From NCBI RefSeq assembly GCF_010183535.1, contig NC_071328.1:9982001-10046000 (forward strand): a DNA stretch of 64,000 bases, read 5' to 3'. Source of the DNA: Caenorhabditis remanei (Eukaryota; Nematoda; Chromadorea; Rhabditida; Rhabditidae). Below, piece by piece: positions 23,946 through 38,318 of this stretch; position 1 is the stretch's first letter; each line of letters opens with the position of its first letter. Under the pieces are notes generated by a model. That model worked only from the letters and a program-made list of their open reading frames with translations. It searched no databases and had not been told where the DNA came from. The position numbers and the translations under genes were made by a program.

Positions 23946-24044
23946 AATACCCATCAGTCATGAAAGTATTTAGAGACAATCTTTATTTACAAATTACTTT
24001 ATTCACGAACAATTATACACTATTCAAGTTTGGAGTATGCTCTT

Positions 24045-24523
24045 TTATTTCTTTTTATCGAAACAATCATTCCCGATTCCAGCCAAAGTCTGATAATTTG
24101 GGTCATGAGTTGCCGCCATTCCTGGTCCTCCAGGTTTAGGTGTTGGAGTTGCTCCCCCAGCAGCTGGTTTCCCCTTCTCTTGGAATACATTTCCGTCGAC
24201 TCCGGCTAATGTTTGATAGTTCGGATCATGAGTTCCAGCGACTGCATCCTTATCAGCTGGTGCTTTCGGCCCTTCTCCTCCAACCGGTTTATCTCCTTCT
24301 TTAGAACTTTTCGATTCTCCGCCTGCTTTTGGAACTGCAGCTCCGCCTGCTGGTGCAGCTGCTGGCTTCTATAAAGGATAAAAAAGGGAAATCTATTTTT
24401 GAAAGCATTCAGTTAGTCTACCTTTCCGCATTGAGAAAAAGCAAATCCAGAAATTAGAACTGGAATCACCACATGGAAGCTGGTGTGGAGCACTTGAAGA
24501 ATAGTGTCAATGGGTTCTGTCAT
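24045..24523 (-). CDS. Small protein with duplicated THDPNYQTLAG motif
   Basis: Two exons, 24523-24422 and 24368-24045, encode 141 residues. The first exon encodes a hydrophobic segment (VLHTSFHVVIPVLISGFAF) that is a signal anchor or signal peptide. The remainder is low-complexity Ala/Gly/Pro/Lys, with two copies of THDPNYQTLAG (exon 2 residues 46-56 and 88-98), each followed by a short acidic or Phe-containing tail. It has no enzymatic motif. It may belong to a nematode-specific family of small proteins with this motif. It lies between ccep-290 and the ferlin on the same strand, and a TTCTAG acceptor just before the ATG suggests a 5'UTR intron or trans-splicing. The function is unknown. Confidence 0.8.
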
Positions 24524-24775
24524 CTTGTTCTAGAATTTTCAGTTCGAGAAAATAACAACTTTTTTTAACTCACAGAAATCAAGAAACGTCGCGGAATGTT
24601 TCAGTGTTCTTCAAAAAATGTGCTAAAGAAAATTAGTTTATAGAACTGGTTCACGTAGTATATCATTTAAAAAAAAAATCATATCAGGTGAGACCTATCT
24701 AATTGCTAATGTGAAATATGTCTGATCACGGTTTGACGTTGAAACATCTTTATTTGTAATTGAAACATAAACATG

Positions 24776-27700
24776 TTAACTTGGCAAATGAACAGTTCTC
24801 TGCAAATGAGCGATCAGATTTTTCTGAAAGTTAATATTATAAACTCTTGATTATTGTGAATTCGAACTCACCAATTGAGCAATTTCTCTATCTTTTGCTG
24901 CTAGTTTATCTGATAAAAGTAATACAGCCCCAGTTGGCTTATCTTCTCGTTCGGAACGTAATTTCAACCTATCGAACCTTTCAAAAAGAGATGAATAGTC
25001 CTTCTCCATTCGAATCAGTTTCTCTTGACTTTCCATTAATCTTTCTCGAGTCTGAAATGCAGAAGTAATCGAAATGTATTATGAATAAAAAAATGTACCA
25101 TCTGTAAACTTTCTCTTAACTGATAGTAATCACTTCTATCTGATTTCAGAACTGTTGTGGACTCGAAGTGATCTAGGCTTTGTTCATAAGATATAGCTTT
25201 ATCAAATGATTTTCGACTGGATCTTCTATCGGAGACGACCTCAATTGGAGTACGAGACGTAGATTTTGGAGTTTTTGAATGAGATTTTGAAGACGAAGAA
25301 GACGTCGAAGACGAAGATGACGAAGATGATGAAGTGAGATTGACTTGATTCAATTCAGATCGATGACTCCTCCCACTACTTTCACCAGTGCGTTTACTAT
25401 CCATTTGTATTGAATCTGTTTGAATTTCGATTGAATTCATTAATGGACGGATGATTGTCATTGACTTCTTCACTTCTTCTCTTGTTCTTGCCACTTCTTT
25501 TCTTATTCTCTCAACATTTTCCAATTGAATTTTCTCAATTTCTTTGATATGTCTTGATTTCATTGCCTCCGATTCTGATTTCATTCGTAAAATGTTTCGA
25601 TTTAAAACTGACAGCTCCTAAAATAAATAAAGAGTTAATTTAATTGAGGATAACACTCTGTCAACCTCATTTTTTTTCGCAATGCTTGTTTCCAATATTT
25701 CTAATTTCTCTTTCCATTCCTTATTCGTTTGCTGTTTTATTGCAGCTGGATCATTCTGAAATCAGCTGAAAACTCTCTTATTTCATTTCTGAACTAACCA
25801 ATTTCATTCTTTTCTGTAATTTCTCAATTTCTAAACTTCTGAGTCCTTGATCATTTCTCATTGTTTCGATAACCATTTCTCTTTTTTTCAGTTTCTCCAA
25901 ATATTCTTTCTCGGCCGTTTCTTTTCCTGAAATCACATACTAACTACTTGGAAATGAATTCAAATAAACTACGTTTCAGTTTCTCTCTCAACGAATTGAT
26001 CGTCTCATCCTGCCGTTTCCTTCGTTCCCATTCATCTGGTTCATTCTGAAAATCCAGGTGTTTCAGACTTGAACTCACTTTCTAGTCAAACCTTGTTATC
26101 CTTCCTTTCGGCGTTTTGTTTTAATTTATTCAATTCATTCTTCAATTCTTCATTTGCAATACGCAATATCCGTGTTGTATTTCTTAATCTCTCGAGTTCC
26201 ACTCTGAAATTATTTGATTCCGTGGGACTTTCAAACTAAAAAACTACTCTGCACAGAACCATAAAATTTGAAAACTTCCCTATATTCCTCACCTCAAATC
26301 AGTCATTCTCTTCTCATCACTTGTTTCATTATTCCTTCGGAACGTTGACAATTCAGCCAGCGCATCTTCTTTTATCTGCTCGCAAGTGGTTAATAACTCT
26401 TTATTTGTTTTCGTCAATCGTTGAACTCTTGCTTTCAAATCCCTTATTTCACTCTTCTGACGCATATTTTCTCCGTCTTTTGAATCTGATTTGGCAACTA
26501 ATTCTTGTAATAATTGCATTTCTTCTTCCTACAAAACACAGATTTCCAACTCAAATAGAGCAACTGAACACTCACCAATCTTCGAACTTTTTCATTCTTC
26601 GCTGATTTCGGAATTTCTTCGATTTCTTCATCGTTTGTATTATTCAAATGAGAAGATACTGATGGTGGTGGTAGTGATATTTCCCATTCAGTCTGCACTC
26701 CTTCGTCCAAAAATTTTTTCATTTCTTCTATTCTTTCATCTTCTTCCACATTTTCATCATTTTTTCTTTCTAATTTCTTGATTGTTGATCTGATTTTTCT
26801 GATTTCTGTTTCCAGTTCCCTAACTTTGATTTCAGACTTTCTCAGTTTTTCTTCTGTTTCTTTATCCGGTACTTCCACTTCTTGATGTACGATTTCAACT
26901 TTTTCGATCACCTATAACAATATATCTGATCATTTCATACAAACAACAAGTTCTCCTACCTGAACACCCTCATCAATCTTCTCTCGAAGTAATTTCTTGT
27001 ATCTTTCAATGGCGATTTCTTTCAGTTCCAACTGTTCTTTATATCCTTGAACAGCCAATTGAGCTGATGATTTGATCTCTTTTATTCTATTTTCAAATGC
27101 ATCCACGTTGTCTTGAACTATTGTTCGAACTACTATCCGATCAGAAGATGTATCTAAAAATTCAAAAACAATCAGAGTGATTTGTGATATCGTTACTTAC
27201 CAGATAAAGAAGTGTCACTTTTTATATCCATTTCATAATCACTTTCTTTATCCAAACTCTCGTCTACGTTTAGTTGATCGATGAGTATGGATTCTCGAGG
27301 TTTGAACACAGTTTCCGGTTTTTGATGTGATTCTCTTCTTCCCTGAAACACAATTTTCTATATCAGAACACTTCCGATCACTCACCCCTCTAAAATCTTT
27401 CATATTCTCCAAAGTAGTAATCAATTCCAGATTCCATTTCCTCAATTCTCTCATTTCATCATTCAATGCAGCCATTTTCTGCTCCTTCAAATGCACCATT
27501 CTCTCTAATTGTTTTGCTTTCGCACTTTGTTGAGACGCATTGAAATATGCCATTTGCATTTGCCTCTCAGCTACTTCATTATTGTTTCGAGGTTGCATTT
27601 CATTCCCGTCGAATGTTGATAACACTTCACTGAAATTCCATTTGTTGCCGTGAATTCAACTGAATTGAAATACTTACTTTGCGGTTCGTAGAGCTCGAAT

Positions 27701-30700
27701 TCTCAAGATTTCAGTCTCTGACTCTTCTTTCAACTTGTCGATGTTCTCCACTTTCTGAGAAATCTCAGCATCTTTCAGTCTTGCTTCATAAATATTCGAA
27801 CGAAGAATTTCCAATTGTTGAAGACTGACAGTTCCCATTGACTGATCTCGAAGCAACTTATTTTCTCTTTGGAGAATATTTATAACATTAAAAAGAGCAA
27901 TTCTTTCTTTTCTATTCCTTTCCGAGTCTCTTCCCAACTCGATTTCATTTCCTCTTTGCTTCTTTTTCTCTCTCAAATATTCTCTTTCGTTTTCTCTCAA
28001 TTCTCGAATTGTATTTAGAAGACGTCGTTCAACTGCTCCAAGCACACTCTTCAAATCACTTTCGTTCTCCACATCTTCTATAAACTTTTTGAGTTCCTCG
28101 TTTTCAGCTTGTAGCATTGCAGCCTCTTGATTCCAAAAATCACTTTGATCCGACACAACATCAATCATTTTCTGAAACAGATAAAATTAGGAAGTTAAAA
28201 ACTAAAATTTCAATCAATACCTTGAGCATATTTTCTCTTGCTTCAACCTCAGCGTCAGCTGGAATATTCCCAAAAAGAACCATTTCTTGTCTAGGAATAT
28301 CCTCATTATTCGTTTCCACTCCCGTCGTTTCTTTCATTAATCTCTTATATTTTTTCATTAATTTATCATATTCATCCGTTGGAACACTCTGCAATAACCT
28401 CGTTTGAAGTTTTCCAATTTCGATCGTCATCGTGTCATTCTCATATTTTAAGCGAGCTTTTATCCGTTGAGATATCAGTTCTTTCTCTCTTAACATCTCT
28501 CTTGATCTCCTCGTTGTTTCTTCCAACCTCTCTACTTTTGTTTTCAGAATTGTGCATTGTCTGGTGTATCTGAAAATATCTTTTTGAGATTTCATTTTTC
28601 TTCTATATTCTCACTGACCTCATTCTCTCTATTCTCTCCGTAACCAACATTCTCGTTGACTCTCCCAATCTTCTTTCCATTTCATTTCCTCCAATATTTA
28701 TTGATTCCACAAGTCGTTGCAGTTCAACGGATTCCGTACTCTTCAATTCCTCCAATGTTTTCTCTTCAATCATTAAATTTTCTCTCTTCAATTTCTTTAT
28801 TTCCTCGTATGCCATCTCCAATTGAGCTTTCATTTCTTGATATGACTTTTGAGTTGATTTCCAAGATCTATGCATCTCAACCAACTTCTCATCCTTATAC
28901 GACGATTCCTAGAATTATTTCGAAGTTATTTTTACCTGAAAGTGCTTTGTAAAATACCTCGAGAAGTTGCATCAATTCATAATAAAGATTTGAAATCAAA
29001 ACTGCTTGCTGAGCAACATCTGAATAATCTCCACTGGAATATGAAGATGTCGGAGGTGGCTGAGGTTTCGAAGGAGTCAATGGAATCGTAACAGTTTGTT
29101 TCTGAGATTCATCAGTATCTTCAACAACTCTCGGAGATGATTTCTTTGGAGACTCGATGATTTCTTCTGGTTTTTCTTCTTTTTTATTAGAAATTAGAAG
29201 CAGTTCTGGTCTTTTTATTTTTCTTGGTGTCGTCGGTTGAACAATTGGTTTATATGATCCTTCAGCGTATCTGAAGAATGAATTTGAGATACCTCATGTG
29301 CTAATCTCAGGTTACCTTCCAAGTTCAATTTGCAGTAAAGTACAATGTTGTTGCAATTTTCCAATTTGTTCATCTCTGAATTTCATCTGTGTCTCTAACC
29401 TTGAGATCTCTTCTCTTGCACTTCCAAACTTTGCCTGTTATAATAACTACACATATCAATAGTTCTGTAACTCCACTCACATCTTTTAATCGATTCAATT
29501 CGCCAAGAACATCTCCATTATTCTCATCTTTCTGCTCAATTGTAAACTGCATTTCATCAATTACTTTCTTCTGTTTCTCATTCTTTTCATTTAACTGTTC
29601 GATCGAATGTTCCAATTGCAAAATTCTCATTTGCAACGTCATCGTCGGGTCCTGTCCAGGTACTTCTGACATTGCTTCTCCGAATAAATTCCTTGCAAGA
29701 GTTGTTGCATCCACCAATTCCCTCTTCAATTGCTCCAATTCTTGCTCTTTCTCTCCAGTTCTATCCTCTCTTATAATTGTTCTCATTTTACTTGATTCCT
29801 CTAGAACTGCACTCAGTTCTTCTTGTAATAACCTGATTCTTTCTTCTGATCTCTCCAATTTCTCTTTTTGTTCTTCAGCTTCAGTCAATCCAGTCGCATC
29901 TTCCATAGCTTTCAGATCATTTTCATTCAAAAACTTCGGAGCCAACAGGTCTGCTACTTCCATCAGAAAGTTTATCTTGTCAATTGGTTTGGCAGAAAGC
30001 ATATTCTCTGCAGCAGAAATGCATTGAGTTACATGTTCTACTAGTTCTTCAGGAAGAATTTGGGTCAGTCTTCGATTTTGATTGTAGAGTTCTTCTATTC
30101 TCAACTGACTCACTTCCAACTTGTTTGTCATTTCAGTGTACCTGAAATTACAGTTATCTGTTAGTGGTTCTCTATCAGAAAATTTGTCGAAAATGATTAT
30201 CTGAAATGATTTATCAGTAACAGTTCTAAAGTAGTCTCATTCACGAGGAGTCCCAGTTACCCATCCCTTCAAGTATTCAAAATCTCACCTGACAGCACTC
30301 TGTTCAATTATCCTCGTGGCTTCCTCAAGAGCATCACTAACTCTATCAATCTCTTCTCTCAATTCCTCATTTTGGGTCACAACTGCCTGAAATCTTCTCT
30401 GATTTCTCTACATATTGATAAACGAACCCACCTGCATTTGCCTACTAATTGTCAATACTTGTTCATTTCTCAATTTCAGTTTTTTACTTTCCCAATCTCC
30501 TCCAGTGTCTTCTGTTTTTGCAGATAGACGACGATTCAGCTCTCGAATTGTATCTTCTAATTGAGCTTTCTGAAAACGCATCAATCATAAACTAATTAAT
30601 AATTCTCAAAGAGTATTTACATGATCAGAAAGAGCATCTCTTTCCCTTGTCAATGTATCAACACGTGAAGCCAAATTCTCGAATCGGTCTCTCTGATCTG

Positions 30701-31178
30701 CCATTTCTCGATCTCTATCTCGATTCGATTGTTGTAATTGTCGATTTTCTTCCTTCAAACTATCAATTTGAGCTCGAAATGCTTCTGTGGAATCTCCGAT
30801 TTCAGCTTTTGATGTTATTCGATCTCTCAATGTTTCTATTTCTAAATTCAATGCCGTCTTTTGTTCTTCCCATTGATCTTCTTTTTCTGCCATTGTAACT
30901 GCTTCTTGTTCTGCCACATCACGTAATTCTTCTGCTGCTGTGAATCCAAAACTCATCAAATATTTTGCTCCATTATAAAGAAGTTCTATCTCTGGCAAAG
31001 ACTCAGATCCTTCTATTTCATACTGAAACATTCAAAATAAGTCGCTATAATTGGGAAGAAAAAATTAACTCACATCGGCCAACTTGTCATACCAAGCCTT
31101 AACTTCTTCTTCTGTTGACCCATCTTTCTGCAGAAATTCTTCTAATTGTGGATAATTAATAACAGCCACTTGGGACAT
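24776..31178 (-). CDS. ccep-290: CEP290-like coiled-coil protein of the ciliary transition zone
   Basis: Twenty-two exons form one frame of about 1756 residues (first 31178-31074 and 31022-30621; last 25617-25099, 25051-24872 and 24823-24776). Nearly the whole protein is heptad-rich coiled coil with Leu/Glu/Lys/Arg bias. Pro-rich linkers occur around 29200-29040, and a Ser tract with Ser/Thr/Lys occurs at about 25345-25240. The length is below vertebrate CEP290 (about 2480) but fits the shorter nematode protein. CEP290 builds the Y-link region of the ciliary transition zone; in C. elegans this means sensory neurons. A perfect X-box for the RFX factor DAF-19 lies 76 bp upstream of the ATG and independently supports a ciliary role. 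The name also leans on the neighbouring GOLPH3 and pcaf-1. Confidence 0.85.
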
Positions 31179-33032
31179 GTCAAGAGTATATACTTTTTTC
31201 AAGGGAGGGCAACGAGAAGGAGAAAAAGAAGACGTGAGAAGTATCCAGAGTCGGTTGCCAAGGGGATGAAAGAGAGAATTCGAAAAGAGGAGAGTACTAA
31301 GAGACTAAGAGAAGAGAGACTACGAAGTACTTTCTAATTGCATGGAGTCCCGCATAAATCAGCTTGAAAGAAGTAAGGAAGTGGAAAGAGACATTCTTAA
31401 TATGAAATGTAGATTAAACAGGAGGCTTTGAGATTGAATTCTGAAGTTTTCAGAACTTCGTCAAGAAATAGAATAACACAAAAACCTAATTTCAAAATCA
31501 GGAATTGTGGAACGAAATAGAGATCGAAATGACTCTCTGCTCACCATACCATATATAGCCTAATTTCAGAAGTAGCTCCTTTCCCAAGAGATTCATGATA
31601 ATCTAAACATTCTCTGTACCAACCATGACTAGGTTTTCACAAAAGGATTCTTAATTCTTCTCTATTTTTCAACTGACAAAACAACTCCATTTTCCCTATT
31701 CCCCGATCCCTGTTTCCACAATTTCTATTTTTCATGACCAAATATCCACATCGTTTGATCCGTTTGTCTCCATCTCGTTCCTCTCTATTTCCCCACCTAA
31801 ACATGTCTCGTTTATATCTCTGTTTCTCTACATATTCCGAGATCAAACTCCCATTCAACTACTATTTTTCTCTCACTTCACGCTATTTTTCACTTGTTTA
31901 TTTCTTCCGATTCTTGCTCTTCTTTATCATTTACTGATAATTACTCTTTTTCTCAACTTCAATTCTCTATTTACTTTCATTTTCTGTTTCGCGCACTCAT
32001 TCCATCTCTATTTTCCCTTCTTTTCTTCTTCTTTTTATTTGTGCCTTTTTCTTTTTCACGTGTCTGCGTCTCCTCTTTTCACCCAATAATTCCCTCCACT
32101 CCTTCTTGGAAACTACGCTCCAATCGATGTGAGCATCATTCAAAAAACCATCTAAAGTGTCTGAAAAGTAAAAAAAATATTGCCTTCACTTCTTGGTCTC
32201 TTTCCTGTCATTTTCTTTCCCATTTATCGTGGTAGCGCATCGATTCAGACTCTCTCTGCGTCTCCTTTTCCCTCCATTTGATTGAAGTTTTTAGATCTAT
32301 TCATATAGATATTCATTGGTGTTTTTTGTCTTTTCGACAACACTTTCTGTTCCAATGAAATAATAAGAATCTACGGAAGAATACCTGAAGAATGAGATTG
32401 AGATGTGAATTGGAAAGCCGAGTTAATTTATGAAAAAGAATACAAGAACCACTGAGAAGAAAAAAGAAAAAGAAGAATCGGATACACAAGTTCATTCACA
32501 ACCCCTGCTGACATATTTGAAAACATCAAACAAAACAGTCTGCTATCAATTTTTCAAAAACAAAATAATAGATTTCGTACAAAGTTGTTGTTTATTCTTG
32601 TTCAGATACTATCTACTTCCTCTTTTTCTTTGAAACGGCTATGGAACTCGTTTCGATTCAGAAGTTTGAATTCTTTCTCGGTGTGAATTTTAGAAACTTT
32701 TTTTGTTGTTTTCTATCCCTTTTCAAAATTTCCTAGTTCAAAATTTTCTCTTCGATCTAATATCATTTATTTTTATTTTTCTTCTTCTCTTCCTCATTTC
32801 TCTTTTCTTAAATCGTTGCCAATTTCATCCACCAACTGCTCAATTTTCAAAGTTTCTCTCTTTTTCTTTTTGCAGAATATTGGAATCATCCCTCTTTTCC
32901 CACTTTTTTCACGAAACAAGCATCAAAACGAATGGAGGGGAAAAATTGAGAGGCAGAGAGAAAAAGATAAAAGTGATTGACACGTGTTCAACCTATTCCA
33001 ACAATTATTTTTCTTTTTTCAGTTATTTGTTA
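31179..33032. promoter_or_regulatory. Divergent promoter region of ccep-290 and the SLC35-like gene
   Basis: The 1.85 kb between divergent genes is strongly C/T-rich on the + strand, especially 31640-32110 and 32700-33020. It holds the ccep-290 X-box, CACGTG E-boxes near 32058 and 32981, and a TTTTTTCAG trans-splice acceptor ending at 33022. Long open frames here are low-complexity pyrimidine artefacts. I see no third gene. Confidence 0.5.
31254..31267 (-). promoter_or_regulatory. X-box (DAF-19/RFX site) upstream of ccep-290
   Basis: On the minus strand the sequence is ATCCCCTTGGCAAC, which matches the ciliary X-box consensus RYYNYYWWRRNRAC at all constrained positions. Its distance of 76 bp from the start codon falls in the window usual for C. 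elegans ciliary genes. Confidence 0.8.
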
Positions 33033-34505
33033 ATGAGATTCCCTTCTGCCTTCTCTTCTTCAACACACCATTTGCTTGAATCATCACCAATAGACGACGA
33101 TCCGGGTCCATCTGAATCGATTGCACTACAAACACGGGTATCACAACCGATTGCTGAGAAGCTTGTTGCCGAGATAAGTGACGACAGTGACGAAGAAGAA
33201 GAAGAGCTTCAATTTAGAAGTTCAACGGAAACAAATTCAAATCAAGCATATCGAGAAATGGTTCTTCGAATTGCTTTAATTGCAATGCTATATTATCCAT
33301 TGTCAATTGGATTGACATTTTATCAAAAATGGTTTATAAAGGTACGGATAATTTGTAATATTCAGAGAAGAAATCTTACAAATTTAGAAATTTAAAAGTA
33401 AAAATTATCAGAAACTGTAGATTTCTAGCTTTCTGCTTTTCCACTCGAAATTCCTGACATCCATGAGTACAGAGAAAAATACTGTCTAATTTTCAGAACT
33501 ACAAACTGCCATTACTCGTTGTCAGTGGACATTATATACTGAAATATTTGTTTGCAATAATAATCAGATTTATATATGAATGTATGAGAGGACCTCGAAT
33601 GAGAGTTTCATTACGAGATCAGATGAGATGGCTTGCTCCAATCGGAATATGTGCTTCGATGGATATTGGACTATCGAATTGGGCACTGGAATATGTGACT
33701 GTCAGTCTATATACAATGGCCAAATCATCTTCAATTCTATTTATTGTTGCTTTTTCTTTACTTCTTCGACTAGAAAGATGGCGTAATTCACTGGGTTTTG
33801 AAACGGGATTGATTGCTGCTGGTCTATTTCTTTTCACGTGGAAATCATCTCAACTCGATTTAACCGGTCTGTTACTTGTTGAATTGGCAGCTGCTTGCAC
33901 CGGAATCAGATGGACAGTTTCTCAATTAGTAATGCAAAGAGATGATTCAGCAGTAAGGAATCCACTCGATATGGTTGCTCATGTTCAACCATGGATGATG
34001 ATTCCAATTATTCCGATGATTTGGCTTTTCGAAGGCTCTGAAATCAACTGGAATTCTGTTTTCTCATTTCAAGGACATTATGATCCGTGGTTGGTTCTTG
34101 GTCTGATTTCTAGCGGTGGACTTCTTGCTTTCTGTATGGAAATGAGTGGTACGTTTTGATTATTCCATTTTTTTTCTGAAGCTATTCTCTTCTTTTTCAG
34201 AATATCTTCTACTCGTTAACACTTCTGGAATCACTTTAAATATTTTTGGAATAGTGAAAGAAGTTGCAACTCTTCTCCTCGCTCATCTCATAAACAAAGA
34301 TAAATTAACAGAATTGAATATCTGTGGATTGGTTCTATGTCTCTCGGGAATGCTTCTTCACGGAATGAACAAACGTCGTCAAAGGTATGATTCTTATTTG
34401 TTTCCTTTCCTCATACTTGCATTTTTATCTATCAATTCGTGCAGGCTGAGTCGCAGTCTCGTTGACACCGATCATCAGTACTCGCTTCTTTCAAAATCAG
34501 TCTGA
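33033..34505 (+). CDS. Nucleotide-sugar transporter, SLC35C2-like
   Basis: Four exons encode 401 residues: 33033-33341, 33497-34148, 34201-34384 and 34445-34505. An acidic Asp/Glu-rich cytosolic N-terminus of about 75 residues precedes roughly ten hydrophobic segments. Landmarks of the triose-phosphate/nucleotide-sugar transporter (TPT/EamA) superfamily include the DIGLSNWALEYVTVSLYTMAKSS-type region (33660-33730), RWTVSQLVMQ and SGITLNIFGIVKEV. SLC35C2 proteins sit in the Golgi/ERGIC and influence Notch fucosylation. The start follows a trans-splice acceptor at 33020-33022. An alternative terminal exon is possible at 34800-34924, with an AATAAA at 35004-35009. Confidence 0.88.
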
Positions 34506-35839
34506 GCTATTTTATTTTATTGACCGTAAGAGACCGAATGCTCGTCGTTGTTTCTGTTGTCCTTTGTCGCTTTTCCCTCTTAAACTCTGTTAATCTGCAT
34601 AGGAATAGTCGATAAATGAGTAGTTGTTTTGAATTTTAGTTTTCTAAATGTCATAGTTCAGAAACTAAGTTTTGCAACAGGAAATTCTTAATTTGGCACG
34701 TGCACTCACTAGTCAAAGTAATCTAATTTCATCACCTTCTCGCAGAATCAATTTTCCTTTTGTTGCGGTTTCAAAGTCTGAATACTAATATTGTTCCAGC
34801 AATAAAAGAACAGATGGCCGCGGTGCTATTGTCCTTTCTCTCTCCTCTTCCTCCAATAATATTGAAAAAGATTCATTGCAGAACACATCGCCCTCTGCCA
34901 TCTGCTCCACCATCCTCCAGAGGTGAAGACTCACGGAAGTTACTGTCATCTGAAGAGCTAGAAGCATGAATTTCCTAATTTGTTTTTTTTATCCGGGTCC
35001 CATAATAAATGTTTATTTATTTTACTACCCTATCAAACTTGAATTAATACACAAAAACGTAGGCTACCCGTGTCCCCATCATGGAAACCTATCAGAAACA
35101 AGAAGCTAGTGCTAAGAGGTGATTTATAACGAAGAGAAGAGCATTTATCACAGAAGGCTAGTACATAAAATTTTGTTGATAAAATTCATGTGGGGAGAAA
35201 ATAGGAATCCCTTCTACAATCAAATAACATTTTTGATTAGAATGATACAACAAGAAGAAAAGTTTCGGAACGTCTGACGGATTCTCATTTCGGTAAAGGG
35301 TGATAAAAGCAACCATTATCCTGCAGAAGCGTTTCCCAGCTGCCGACAAAACAGAAAAATTTTAAGAGAAAACTCCCGCATATGTACAAAAAAGCTAGGG
35401 CCTTGCTAAAACATCCCAAAAAGTGTGACGAAGAATGAAACAAGAAAAGATGGTGATGATTAATCCAAGAGTTTTGAGAAGGAATATGTTTCTAAGCGAT
35501 TATACTGGACAGGAGACATACTTCTTCACAAAACTCAATTCAAAACAAAAACAATAAATCTGTATCACAATGTATGTTGCTCGGAACGAAGAATGAAGAA
35601 AATAAGTGGAAGATTCGTGTGAAAAGAATGAGAAAATTAGAAACCATTCAAATATTGGAAGAAAGAGAAATGGAATAATAAATACGATGAAGACGCGGGA
35701 AGAGAAGGATGGTACCGGTTTCGAGTTGATTACAGATTGCACGTACACGCATAGTGACCTGAAACAGTGTTAAATGAGGTAATGTAAAATTACACCTGAA
35801 AATCAGAAAAAAGCAATTTCTTTCCACTTACTCAGAGGC
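34506..35839. other. Spacer between the SLC35-like gene and GOLPH3, with a candidate alternative exon
   Basis: After the TCCAG ending at 34799, a frame continuing exon 3 of the transporter (phase 2) reads 41 Ser/Asn-rich residues to a TGA at 34922-34924. An AATAAA follows at 35004-35009. The remaining sequence to 35839 is AT-rich and holds the facing 3'UTRs of the two convergent genes, with no other coding signal. Confidence 0.45.
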
Positions 35840-36920
<1,081 letters not shown>

Positions 36921-38318
36921 ATCCGATTATTATAATATTATCTATCGAAAGTTTCCAGCAACTGCGAACAAGTTTATTGATCCGAAACTTCTGAAATAAT
37001 TTATGCATTTATAGAATTCCGATTTTACGTGGGCCGATGTAAAGAAATTTAACCGTAACGTAATCAAGATTCGAATTTTTCATGAAGCTTCCGCGAAAGC
37101 ATTCAAAATCGGTAGCGAAGGAAGTGAATAAGCCTGCGAAAAGATCATATCGTTGAAAACCAGTCTCTGGAAGTGGAGCCTCCAGAAGATTTCAAATGAT
37201 GATAGACTTTAGAGACATCGATGATGCGCGAAAGGGATAAGAATGAATAGCGTCCGGTGCAATGAAAGTTCATGATTTTTATGGAATATGAATGTTGCAT
37301 AAGTGTATGAGAGGCGAATGGATGATACATGCACGTGTGAAATCGATATTGATCAAACTAGAGTCAGTTCGGAAAAATACAAAAAGACGATAACCATTGT
37401 AAAACCAAGAGGCTGAATGCGAAGAACATGAATGTCAATATGGGCAAACGTTTCCATGTGAGCGGAAAAATAGAAAAGGCGCTCTTCTTCTTCTTCTTTG
37501 TTTGGTCAGCTTTTCAGACACATAATAACTCGCGAATTTTCAGTTTCCAGAATTTAAAAAGTTATCCTTTTTATTAGTTCAGAATAATTTGAAACGAAAG
37601 AATGAGACTGGAAATAGCGTCACTCAAAACGTACGACTCTTTTGGGAAGGTTCCTTATCAGCGGGCGTTGTTGGAAGATGTTATCTAGAAAACGAGAGAG
37701 GGGAAGAAAAAGAAGAGTAAAAATACAGGATTGATTGGAAATTTTGAATTACTGAAAAGACACGACTTATGTTATATATGAATAAATGTAATGAATCGTT
37801 GGACAGGGACGAGGCGAAAGCCAGTATCGGGAGGAGAGCGTTTCGATTGGAAAAACGGGCGAAAGAGAGGCGAGAAGTATGAGACACGAGAGAATAAACG
37901 TGGCGAAGAAGAGAACAGACACCAATATGAGAGGAGAAAGAGAACTGAGTGAGGCAGAGAAACTAGGGACGAGCCGGATGATAGAGACCGGAGAAGAATG
38001 GAGAAAGACGGTGACGAAGCGGAAGACATACTAGGCGGCCGAATTCACGTGAAGGAAGGTGTAAAAAAGAACTTATGTGCTTCAATAAAAATAAGAACAG
38101 CAAACTTGCACCTCTAATACGGTTAAAAGAAAGTGAAATATACGGTGAAGATTGATATCAGGATTGAAAAGAGATCTCGAAAATGTTCGTCAGACAAAAC
38201 TAATAAAACGTCAACATTACTGGGAAACAAGGCTTGAGGATTTTTTACTATTTTTCTCAACTTCTTTTTAACGACTACTGTGATTCACAATCTTCCTTTT
38301 TATTGCTCAGTGAAATAC

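Noticed and set aside
31894..32235. 113-codon + strand frame rich in Phe/Ser/Leu
   Set aside because: This is a pyrimidine-tract artefact in the promoter region, with no splice sites or homology.
34760..34969. Frame ending LLSSEELEA after the transporter gene
   Set aside because: It does not match the phase left by the preceding transporter exon; the phase-compatible frame ends at 34924 instead.
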